Part shown: positions 1 to 5,166 of the stretch, piece after piece | Layout of the letters: each line of letters starts with the position of its first letter | How positions within the stretch are numbered: position 1 is the first letter of the stretch | NCBI GenBank assembly: GCA_902803365.1 | Contig: CADCPU010000277.1 | Coordinates: 1 to 6,930, forward strand | From: Oscillospiraceae bacterium | GTDB taxonomy: Bacteria; Bacillota_A; Clostridia; Saccharofermentanales; Saccharofermentanaceae | Length of the DNA stretch: 6,930 bases | Reading direction: 5' to 3' | Program-made: the position numbers and the translations under genes | Notes under the pieces: model-generated | Told to the model about the DNA's origin: nothing | The model's input: the letters and a program-made list of their open reading frames with translations, nothing else | The model's database searches: none

Positions 1-100
1 CTTACGGAGTTAAAGACAAAAGGTGAATATTTGATCTACTCCGTAGGGTTGTAAAAATCCGGGAAGGCATTTTCGAGATGCAGCGTAAGGTTGTAAAAAT
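1..100. repeat. Left array of 17-bp core repeats with 42-bp spacing
   Basis: Two + oriented copies of the core CGTAAGGTTGTAAAAAT lie at 42-58 (one mismatch) and 84-100 (exact), 42 bp start to start. The window opens with CTTACGGAGT (1-10), which is the inverse of ACTCCGTAGG (38-47) with one mismatch, so positions 1-6 are probably the end of an inverted copy cut by the window edge. The 25 bp between the two cores is not unrelated filler: its GAAGGC and TTTTCGAGATGC stretches recur, slightly altered, in the array at 5847-6058. The array lies about 90 bp upstream of the lipoprotein promoter. The repeat family is unknown to me. Confidence 0.8.
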
Positions 101-192
101 CTGCGCAAGACCCTCGCGCGCTATAAGAAGAAGCAAGAAAAAGGCCCATCAGGCGGCCGCGAAAAAAGGTTCGTTATTTTGCAAAATACCCC

Positions 193-221
193 TTGACACG
201 ATATACCTCGTGTGACATAGT
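193..221 (+). promoter_or_regulatory. Promoter of the DUF4097 lipoprotein gene
   Basis: A perfect -35 TTGACA (193-198) is followed after 17 bp by CATAGT (216-221), a 4/6 match to the -10 consensus. A TG dinucleotide at 213-214 sits one base before the -10, as in extended -10 promoters. Transcription would start near 228, giving a leader of about 60 nt before the ATG at 291. TATATC (221-226) is another possible -10 but lies too far from the -35. Confidence 0.65.
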
Positions 222-227
222 ATATCG
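196..227. promoter_or_regulatory. Probable operator: two overlapping dyads in the lipoprotein promoter
   Basis: CGATATAC (199-206) and GTATATCG (220-227) form a perfect 8-bp inverted repeat with a 13-bp centre. It covers the -35/-10 spacer and the -10 itself. A second dyad, ACACGA (196-201) / TCGTGT (208-213), overlaps its left half and the -35. A protein bound here would block RNA polymerase. DUF4097 genes in Firmicutes are often linked to PadR-family repressor genes, so a PadR-type repressor is a reasonable guess, but no such gene lies in the window. Confidence 0.55.
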
Positions 228-232
228 CAGAA

Positions 233-250
233 GGAGGTACACAAACCTCC
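233..250 (+). promoter_or_regulatory. 5' leader hairpin containing a Shine-Dalgarno-like sequence
   Basis: GGAGGT (233-238) and ACCTCC (245-250) form a 6-bp GC-rich stem with a 6-nt loop. It starts about 5 nt after the predicted transcription start. The left arm is part of AAGGAGGT, a near-perfect ribosome binding sequence, yet no start codon follows it at a usable distance. The working ribosome binding site is AAGGAG at 275-280. A stem at the 5' end could protect the mRNA from decay, which is inference. Confidence 0.45.
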
Positions 251-290
251 AAGGGAATAACGAGATAGATACATAAGGAGTAAATCGAGT

Positions 291-1142
291 ATGAAAAACA
301 CAACATGGAATAAGATCAAAGCAGCAGGTACGACAGGACTTATCGCATTAACAATGATGTCAGCAGGCTGCAGCATTAAAGAGGACAAGGACGTGAAGTT
401 CGAGAAAAAGAATTTTGATACCAACGAAGCATTCAGTTCAATCAAGATCGACGAGATCGAGGGCGACATCAGATTCGGCAAGTCTTCAGATTCCGAGACG
501 CACATCACCTACTACGATTGCGAGTATTTCGAGCACGAGATCGACGTCAGCAACAACGAGCTCAAGATCATCACGAATCAGAAGTCCAAGGTCAAGAACA
601 TCATCGGACATATGATCAGCTTTACTTCAAAGAACATCGAGACTGAGATCCTCCTCCCTGAGGATGAATATGAGAAGCTCAACCTCTCATTAACAACGGG
701 CGATGTAAAGATCGACAATGATTTCACTTTCGATGAAGGATCTTTTGAGATGACAACCGGAGACCTCAACTGCCATGCGGTATTCAATGACAGCCTTAAG
801 GTAGACTGTACGACGGGCAATATCAATATCGGCAGCAACAAGAGCACCGATCTTGATGACATCTCGGTCAAGGCAGTATCCGGCAACATCAAGGTCAATG
901 ATTTTAACGCTAAGAAGATCTCGATGAAAGCAACGACCGGCGACATCCAGTTCAGCGAACTTACGGCTGATGACATCGATGTCAGAGTCACGACCGGCAA
1001 GATCGACGGTAAGATCTCGGACGAATACGATATCGATGCTTCCTGCACAACAGGTTCATGCAAGACAGATTCAACTGCCGCAGCAGACAGGACGATCAAT
1101 GCTCACTGCGTAACAGGCAGCATCAGCATCAAAGCAGACTAA
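291..1142 (+). CDS. DUF4097-family (putative adhesin-like) beta-solenoid lipoprotein
   Basis: This 283-residue protein begins with a type II signal peptide: basic residues K2, K8 and K10, a hydrophobic core (about 11-22) and the lipobox S-A-G-C with the lipidated Cys at 27. It should therefore be anchored on the outer face of the cytoplasmic membrane. A linker and a hydrophilic region follow to about residue 130. Then comes a regular ladder of T-T-G-[DNK]-[IVL] turns at residues 135, 155, 174, 196 (VSG), 215, 234, 253 and 274 (VTG), spaced 19-22 residues apart. This periodicity is typical of DUF4097 and implies a right-handed beta-solenoid with one rung per repeat. The ATG has AAGGAG 10 nt upstream. 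DUF4097 proteins are usually encoded beside a PadR regulator and a DUF1700 membrane protein; neither is present, so this is an orphan copy. The family's molecular function is unknown, and 'adhesin' is only a database label. The gene is convergent with the hydrolase and shares its terminator. Confidence 0.88.
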   Translation: MKNTTWNKIKAAGTTGLIALTMMSAGCSIKEDKDVKFEKKNFDTNEAFSSIKIDEIEGDIRFGKSSDSETHITYYDCEYFEHEIDVSNNELKIITNQKSKVKNIIGHMISFTSKNIETEILLPEDEYEKLNLSLTTGDVKIDNDFTFDEGSFEMTTGDLNCHAVFNDSLKVDCTTGNINIGSNKSTDLDDISVKAVSGNIKVNDFNAKKISMKATTGDIQFSELTADDIDVRVTTGKIDGKISDEYDIDASCTTGSCKTDSTAAADRTINAHCVTGSISIKAD

Positions 1143-1189
1143 GCGGATAAGGGATAAATAAGGGATAAGATACAAATATACGTAATGCG

Positions 1190-1224
1190 AAAACGCTGCA
1201 TGCCCCAATAGGCTGCAGCGTTTT
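1190..1224. terminator. Bidirectional rho-independent terminator between convergent genes
   Basis: AAAACGCTGCA (1190-1200) pairs perfectly over 11 bp with TGCAGCGTTTT (1214-1224). GCC (1202-1204) and GGC (1211-1213) can extend the stem, leaving a small loop. The right arm runs into TTTTT on the + strand, and the left arm gives TTTT on the - strand. It lies between the lipoprotein stop (1142) and the hydrolase stop (1233), so it can end transcription from both sides. Confidence 0.85.
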
Positions 1225-1232
1225 TACTTTCC

Positions 1233-1913
1233 TTATTCATTTAAAAATTCAAGGACAGCCCGATTGAATTCCTCGGGCTTCTTGTTCGCAATAAAGTGAT
1301 CACCCTTGATAAGAACGAGCTTTGAACCACGTATGGAAGAAGCGATCAATCGCGTATGGTCTTCCCTTATCATATCCTTGGTCCCTGCGATCACCAGAGT
1401 CTTGGACTTGATGCCCTCAAGCTCAGCCGGCGCGACATTAGGATCGTTGACCATAAGTCCGAGCATCTCCGCGTTGGCTTTGGCGCCTTCATTTTTCTGC
1501 GCAGCTTTCATCGCGAACTTATATCCGATCTCGATCGGGATCTGAGTAGAGCGCTTGACTCCGGAAGCATCCAGGTTGGCACCGTTTAAGATCAGGCGGT
1601 CGACACGTTCCGGATAGCGGAGAGCAAAGATCATGGCGATATTGCCACCGTCGGAAAACCCAAGGATATGAGCCTTGGAGATCTCGTGAGCATCCATAAA
1701 ACCGAGAAGGTCATCAGCGAACTGACGGATGGTGAACGGAGCTGTTCCGCGAGGCGTCTTGCCGTGACCGCGGGTATCGATCGCATAGACGTGATAGTGC
1801 TTTGAGAACTCCTCGATCTGCGAGACAAAATAACTGCTGTCTTCACCGTTTCCGTGAAGCAGCAGGAGCGGATCACCCTCACCCTTTTCGATATAAAAAT
1901 GCTCGATATCCAT
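1233..1913 (-). CDS. Alpha/beta hydrolase
   Basis: This 226-residue protein is a compact alpha/beta-fold hydrolase of the serine-nucleophile type. The oxyanion-hole motif L-L-L-L-H-G-N-G is at 16-23, and D-T-R-G-H-G at 46-51 is the usual strand/loop after it. The nucleophile elbow G-F-S-D-G-G gives Ser87, and the likely acid and base are Asp180 (A-G-T-K-D) and His206 (K-G-D-H-F). The catalytic triad thus appears complete. The short cap (about 115-160) resembles small esterase or 3-oxoadipate enol-lactonase-like members. No signal peptide is seen, so it is cytoplasmic. The substrate cannot be inferred. Its ATG starts 3 bp after the stop of the ComER-like gene. Its ribosome binding site (GGAG) lies inside the end of that gene, 8 nt before the start, so the two are very probably translationally coupled in the TetR operon. 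Confidence 0.92.
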   Translation of the reverse strand: MDIEHFYIEKGEGDPLLLLHGNGEDSSYFVSQIEEFSKHYHVYAIDTRGHGKTPRGTAPFTIRQFADDLLGFMDAHEISKAHILGFSDGGNIAMIFALRYPERVDRLILNGANLDASGVKRSTQIPIEIGYKFAMKAAQKNEGAKANAEMLGLMVNDPNVAPAELEGIKSKTLVIAGTKDMIREDHTRLIASSIRGSKLVLIKGDHFIANKKPEEFNRAVLEFLNE

Positions 1914-1916
1914 AAG

Positions 1917-2726
1917 TTAATCTCCGAATGATTCGCCCGCTTTGATCGCGGTCTGTCTTCTCTTCTCCAAAGTCTTCTCAAACATATCGTCCGCGACTTT
2001 GGGGAATCCTTCGTAGATCACGGAAGAGCCGACTTCGGTAATGCCTCCCTTGGTAGCGACGCGCGTTACGACGTCGTTAAAAGAGAGTTCCTTTTGAAGC
2101 ATCAGATCGCCGGTCGCACTCATGGTATTCAGGACCATCTTCACTACCTGATCATAAGGGATCGAGGTGTGGGCCTTGGCTGATTCGCAGATGACATCGA
2201 AAACAGAAGCGATGAATCCCGGCATACAGCTGACGAGTTCAGAGCCCATACCGAGCTCGTTTTCGGGCAGTTCGATAACATTGCCGATCGTCTCAAGGAG
2301 CGTAGTCAATGCCTTTTTATCCGAGTCGTTCACCTTGTCGTTATAGCACACGAGAGTCTGAGACCTGTTGATCTCGGCCGTAAGGCTCGGGATGACCTTC
2401 GCGGTCTTTTGGTCGATCGTCTTGGCGAGCATGTCAAACGTGATGCTGCCGTTGAGCGACACGAACAAGGTCTCGGGTCTTAAGGAGCTCTTGATCTCCT
2501 CCATGATGCCCTTCATCTCGGTCGGACGAAGGCACAGGAACAGGATGTCGGAATTGGCGGCTGCCTCACAGTTCGTGCAGGCTGTCGCGATGCCGCTTAC
2601 CTCGTCGAGTTTTGAGCGTGTTCTCGTAGAAACAAACAGACTGCTCGAATCGAGCAGTCCGGAATCTGAAAATCTATGGAGCAGCATCTTGCCCATGCTG
2701 CCGTATCCTATAATACCGACTTTCAT
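1917..2726 (-). CDS. Pyrroline-5-carboxylate reductase family protein, ComER-like
   Basis: A 269-residue NAD(P)-dependent oxidoreductase of the ProC/P5CR superfamily. The Rossmann motif G-x-G-x-x-G is at 7-12 (G-Y-G-S-M-G). The second-strand T-R-T-R-S-K segment (34-39) suits NADP(H) binding. V-I-P-S-L-T (111-116) and the dimerisation-domain signature R-V-A-T-K-G-G-I-T (222-230) are family hallmarks. In true proline-making ProC the last motif normally reads S-P-G-G-T-T; the K-G-G-[IV]-T form and the S-E-L-V-S-C segment (162-167) instead recall Bacillus ComER. I therefore doubt it is the housekeeping proline enzyme, though P5C reductase activity is not excluded. ComER has been linked to biofilm and sporulation control in Bacillus; its substrate is unclear. 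The start has GGAGG 4 nt upstream. The gene lies 15 bp after the TetR gene and 3 bp before the hydrolase. Confidence 0.82.
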   Translation of the reverse strand: MKVGIIGYGSMGKMLLHRFSDSGLLDSSSLFVSTRTRSKLDEVSGIATACTNCEAAANSDILFLCLRPTEMKGIMEEIKSSLRPETLFVSLNGSITFDMLAKTIDQKTAKVIPSLTAEINRSQTLVCYNDKVNDSDKKALTTLLETIGNVIELPENELGMGSELVSCMPGFIASVFDVICESAKAHTSIPYDQVVKMVLNTMSATGDLMLQKELSFNDVVTRVATKGGITEVGSSVIYEGFPKVADDMFEKTLEKRRQTAIKAGESFGD

Positions 2727-2741
2727 ATATCCTCCGATTTA

Positions 2742-3335
2742 TCACTTAAAGTGTTGTGCGATGAAGAAATCCGTGTAGCGTTCTATATCCGCGATGATCT
2801 CTTCGGTCTTTTCGGGCTCGCGGTCGCACTGCTGGATCAGCAATGTCGCAGGCGCGAAAAACTCCATCGCCAGCATCTCGGGATCAGTCTTCTCGATCAC
2901 GCCGGCTTCCATAAGACCCGCAAAGATCGTCTTATACTGTTCTCTGATGTTCTTAAACTGATGCTTCGAGGCCTCGGCGCTCAGGTTATCGTTCCTGAAC
3001 TGCTCGATGGTGCACATCTTGCGAAGCTTTCTGACATTGTCGTTTGTGATCGTATATCTGATCTGCCTCAAGCTGAATTCCTTCAGATCCTGAGAAGTAC
3101 GAATATCTTTATATTTCTCCGGATCAAGAGACATATTCGACCTGTAATTCTCCTCCATCAAGACATGAAGCGACAGGAAGATCTCGTCCTTGTTCTTGAA
3201 ATACTTATAGAGATTCGGACCTTTCATATTTGCGGCTTCCGCGATCTCATCGACCGAAGTCGAATTATAGCCTTTTTGCGAAAAGAGGTCTAATGCAGCG
3301 AGCAAGACTCTCTCTCGAACTGATGTTCTACTCAT
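2742..3335 (-). CDS. TetR/AcrR-family transcriptional regulator
   Basis: A 197-residue protein with the classic TetR N-terminus. Helix 1 is about 5-20, with the A-L-D-L-F-S-Q-K-G-Y pattern at 14-23. T26-S-V-D-E-I-A begins helix 2, and G39-P-N-L-Y-K-Y-F-K-N-K is the recognition helix and its end. The remaining roughly 145 residues are helical and form the ligand-binding and dimerisation part, which is not conserved enough to name a ligand. The reading frame is open five codons further upstream through TTG and GTG, but I chose the ATG at 3335: it fits TetR N-termini, and the upstream codons lack a ribosome binding site. The site before this ATG (GTGG) is itself weak. It is the first gene of the operon with the ComER-like reductase and the hydrolase. 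Self-repression through the palindrome in its promoter is likely. Confidence 0.9.
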   Translation of the reverse strand: MSRTSVRERVLLAALDLFSQKGYNSTSVDEIAEAANMKGPNLYKYFKNKDEIFLSLHVLMEENYRSNMSLDPEKYKDIRTSQDLKEFSLRQIRYTITNDNVRKLRKMCTIEQFRNDNLSAEASKHQFKNIREQYKTIFAGLMEAGVIEKTDPEMLAMEFFAPATLLIQQCDREPEKTEEIIADIERYTDFFIAQHFK

Positions 3336-3365
3336 TTTCCACACCCACAATTCAATATTTCAAGT

Positions 3366-3395
3366 ATTATAACCCAAATAAAATAAATTTGGCAA
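3366..3395 (-). promoter_or_regulatory. Promoter of the TetR-reductase-hydrolase operon
   Basis: On the minus strand, TTGCCA (3395-3390, 5/6 of the -35 consensus) is followed after 18 bp by a perfect TATAAT (3371-3366). Transcription would start near 3359, giving a leader of about 24 nt to the ATG at 3335. The spacer is very AT-rich. Confidence 0.75.
3374..3392. promoter_or_regulatory. Probable TetR operator: CCAAAT-N7-ATTTGG
   Basis: CCAAAT (3374-3379) and ATTTGG (3387-3392) are perfect 6-bp arms around a 7-bp centre. The 19-bp dyad fits almost exactly between the -10 and -35 hexamers of the TetR promoter. Size and position match autoregulatory operators of TetR-family repressors. The link to this TetR protein is inference. 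Confidence 0.5.
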
Positions 3396-3415
3396 TTCGA
3401 TTGAGGCAGATCCGA

Positions 3416-4372
3416 TCACTGTCTGTTGTGACCTTTGCTCCAGAACATCAATACTGCGCAGCTTACCATCAGCATTACCGTAACAACAATGCCGCCTTCA
3501 AGGCCGAACGAGCCGCCGTTTACGATAGTCATTCCGCTATCTGCCGCAGAAGAATATACGGAATCGACATTGATACCGCTGACCGGGATCCCCAGCACAT
3601 TTCCCTGCACCATATTCCATGCTGAATGAAGTCCCGCACAGAGCCAGATGTTCCCGCTTCTCAAGAACAGCAATGAAGCGAAGACACCAAACAGGAACAG
3701 ATTGAGCATTGCAAGCACGTTCATACCTGACGGATTAAATACATGCAGAACAGCAAATAATGCCGAATTTAAGATGACCGCGAGCGTTACCGAATTGCGG
3801 CGAGCTATCGAAGTCAGAAGAAAACCTCTGCACATTACTTCCTCTGCAAGTCCCTGGATCATCCAACCGCCTGCAAAAAGTACGATCTTAAAAACCGATA
3901 TGCCGGAAGGCTCAAACGTCATCGCTCCCGCAAGCTTACAGATCAACGCGTCAATGATCATAAACGCCGCACCGCCTGCGATACCGATAAGATACGACGG
4001 AACCGCACGCTTTTTGACAAATCCGATGGATGTGACCCTGCGCTTTTCGAACGCTTTGATATAGATGATATAAGCGATCACTATAACGATCTCCGAAAAG
4101 AGCATTACAAGGATCATACCCGGACTCATCAGACTGTCCCACCCGAGTTCAAACGTAAAATCCTGAGTTACGTCTGTCGTGCTCATAATGTCAAATGCCA
4201 GATAGCCGCCCATCGCAAAGCTCATGATCGTCTGTGCGATAAAATAGATCAGCAGTGTTATAAGGATCACGATGATACAATTCTGACCCGGCGTCCTGCC
4301 CTCGCCCGCTCTTTGGCGCGCACTTAACCTGGCTTCTTCCACTACGGAAGAAGTTCCAAATACTTCTTTCAT
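3416..4372 (-). CDS. CPBP-family intramembrane glutamic endopeptidase (Abi/Rce1 type)
   Basis: A 318-residue polytopic membrane protein of the CPBP (CaaX protease and bacteriocin-processing) family. The three signature motifs are intact: E177-E178-x-x-x-R182, F206-x-x-x-H210, and H249-x-x-x-N253 within the segment A-G-L-H-S-A-W-N. Together these form the intramembrane active site. Hydrophobic segments lie at about 32-55, 86-105, 126-145, 160-176, 195-212, 218-237 and 293-311. The C-terminal G-S-F-G-L-E-G-G pattern is also common in the family. Residues 1-31 form a charged hydrophilic head, longer than in many members. Eukaryotic Rce1 cleaves prenylated CaaX proteins; bacterial members are implicated in bacteriocin self-immunity and peptide maturation. 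No substrate is evident here. The ribosome binding site AAGGGG is 8 nt before the ATG. The gene begins 22 bp after the HTH gene with no terminator between, so it probably belongs to the DUF2975-HTH operon. Confidence 0.93.
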   Translation of the reverse strand: MKEVFGTSSVVEEARLSARQRAGEGRTPGQNCIIVILITLLIYFIAQTIMSFAMGGYLAFDIMSTTDVTQDFTFELGWDSLMSPGMILVMLFSEIVIVIAYIIYIKAFEKRRVTSIGFVKKRAVPSYLIGIAGGAAFMIIDALICKLAGAMTFEPSGISVFKIVLFAGGWMIQGLAEEVMCRGFLLTSIARRNSVTLAVILNSALFAVLHVFNPSGMNVLAMLNLFLFGVFASLLFLRSGNIWLCAGLHSAWNMVQGNVLGIPVSGINVDSVYSSAADSGMTIVNGGSFGLEGGIVVTVMLMVSCAVLMFWSKGHNRQ

Positions 4373-4394
4373 TTTATTTACCCCTTATCGTGAA

Positions 4395-4598
4395 TTACTT
4401 CGTATGTTCCAGAATGTCTCCGGGCTGACAGTCGAGCACTTCGCATATCGCATCCAGCGTCTCGAATCGTATACCCTTCATCTTGCCGGTCTTAAGGTTG
4501 GAAAGATTAACGTTCGTCATTCCGACCTTCTCGGCCAGTTCATTAAGAGACATCTTACGGTCCGCCATCATTCGGTCCAGTCTTATGATAATAGCCAT
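4395..4598 (-). CDS. Small Cro/CI (XRE)-type helix-turn-helix regulator
   Basis: A 67-residue protein that is almost entirely one HTH_3-type DNA-binding domain. S17-L-N-E-L-A-E-K-V-G (17-26) is the first HTH helix, and T28-N-V-N-L-S-N-L-K-T-G (28-38) the turn and recognition helix. F45-x-T-L-D-A-I-C-E-V-L-D-C-Q-P-G-D-I-L-E (45-64) is the hallmark C-terminal part of the YozG-like subgroup. No sensor domain is present. Its ribosome binding site AAGGAGG overlaps the stop codon of the DUF2975 gene (TAAGGAGG), 7 nt before the ATG, so the pair is tightly coupled. DUF2975 + HTH pairs of this layout are common in Firmicutes. The protein most likely controls its own operon, perhaps through the TTTAAAG sites at the promoter. 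Confidence 0.93.
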   Translation of the reverse strand: MAIIIRLDRMMADRKMSLNELAEKVGMTNVNLSNLKTGKMKGIRFETLDAICEVLDCQPGDILEHTK

Positions 4599-4610
4599 TC
4601 CCCAGCCTCC

Positions 4611-5069
4611 TTACGCGATAAGATCGTTGTCTTCCTGAAGTTCCTTGCCATAAACAAAGATCTCCGAGATGATTCCGATATTAACGCCCACGATCGGGAT
4701 GACCAGATCAATATTGTGGAATTCGATCTCTGCGGTACCGTTCCTTATGAAATCAACGCCTGCGGCAACTCCGTATGACAAAAGACCCGCAATGATAAGT
4801 ATTCCCGCGATCGCCCTGAGATACTTTATCGTGGAATCGTCAAACGGCTTACCCGTCTCCTCTATCCTCTTCAGCAGTTTGTATACCAGGAACATGCAGA
4901 CAGCGCCGGCCAGACCCTGAAGCGATCGCCCGAGCTCTGAACTCTCGCCTATAGAGAAAAATCTCACGATCTGCCCTACCGCCACGAACAACATGACGAA
5001 CATAACGATGAGCGTGCAGATCCTGTCTCCCTTAAGTCTCTTATTAAGCTGTGCTGCTCTGTCTGACAT
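4611..5069 (-). CDS. DUF2975 domain membrane protein
   Basis: A 152-residue integral membrane protein with four hydrophobic segments (about 17-37, 51-66, 84-105, 120-140). It matches DUF2975 features as I know them: E-x-T-G-K-P-F-D (71-78) before the third segment, and a C-terminal Y-G-K-E-L-Q-E-D-N-D-L-I (140-151) tail. The frame is open to a GTG at 5141 and also has an ATG at 5075. I chose the ATG at 5069 because GGAGGT (5082-5077) lies 7 nt before it; the ATG at 5075 is only 1 nt from that site, and the far upstream start would precede the transcription start. The function of DUF2975 is unknown. Constant pairing with a small HTH protein suggests the membrane protein may modulate the regulator, which is inference. 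It is the first gene of the operon with the HTH and CPBP genes. Confidence 0.88.
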   Translation of the reverse strand: MSDRAAQLNKRLKGDRICTLIVMFVMLFVAVGQIVRFFSIGESSELGRSLQGLAGAVCMFLVYKLLKRIEETGKPFDDSTIKYLRAIAGILIIAGLLSYGVAAGVDFIRNGTAEIEFHNIDLVIPIVGVNIGIISEIFVYGKELQEDNDLIA

Positions 5070-5076
5070 AACCATT

Positions 5077-5082
5077 ACCTCC
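5077..5082 (-). promoter_or_regulatory. Ribosome binding site that fixes the DUF2975 start
   Basis: GGAGGT on the minus strand lies 7 nt before the ATG at 5069 but only 1 nt before the in-frame ATG at 5075. This makes 5069 the likely start. Confidence 0.8.
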
Positions 5083-5109
5083 GACGATACAGATTGCGTT
5101 CTTGACACA

Positions 5110-5138
5110 ATACTACCGCCGAATTTAAAGTTTGTCAA
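5110..5138 (-). promoter_or_regulatory. Strong promoter of the DUF2975-HTH-CPBP operon
   Basis: On the minus strand, a perfect TTGACA (5138-5133) is followed after exactly 17 bp by TAGTAT (5115-5110), 4/6 of the -10 consensus. The predicted start near 5103 gives a leader of about 34 nt to the ATG at 5069. This is among the best promoters in the window. Confidence 0.8.
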
Positions 5139-5163
5139 CACATTTTTAAAGCTTTACTTTAAA
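5124..5163. promoter_or_regulatory. Cluster of three TTTAAAG sites over the DUF2975 promoter
   Basis: TTTAAAG occurs on the + strand at 5124-5130 and 5145-5151, 21 bp (two helical turns) apart. An inverted copy, CTTTAAA, is at 5157-5163 and forms a 7-bp perfect dyad with the middle copy around a 5-nt centre. The first copy lies in the -35/-10 spacer; the dyad is just upstream of the -35. The layout suits cooperative binding by a small HTH dimer, plausibly the operon's own regulator. The dyad has no GC-rich stem or T-run, so it is not a terminator for the gene ending at 5167. Confidence 0.5.
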
Positions 5164-5166
5164 TTC

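Noticed and set aside
42..100. Integron attC-like core sites
   Set aside because: GTTGTAA does not fit the GTTRRRY core, there is no paired inverse core within a cassette-sized unit, and no integrase is present.
143..156. Minus-strand terminator (GGCC..GGCC followed by TTTTT)
   Set aside because: The stem is only 3-4 bp, and no minus-strand gene ends here.
578..1099. 173-codon open frame antisense to the lipoprotein gene
   Set aside because: It mirrors the TTG repeats of the real gene, has no ribosome binding site, and its Val/Ser-rich content is typical of a shadow frame.
1149..1168. AAGGGATAA direct repeat after the lipoprotein stop
   Set aside because: Only two short copies just before the terminator, with no partner structure; likely chance.
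2676..3293. 205-codon + strand frame across the TetR gene
   Set aside because: The TetR protein on the opposite strand has clear family motifs. This frame has no recognisable domain and starts inside the reductase gene.
5102..5138. TTGACA-N25-TGTCAA dyad around the DUF2975 promoter
   Set aside because: One arm is the -35 hexamer itself and the arms are short and far apart, so it is probably coincidence.
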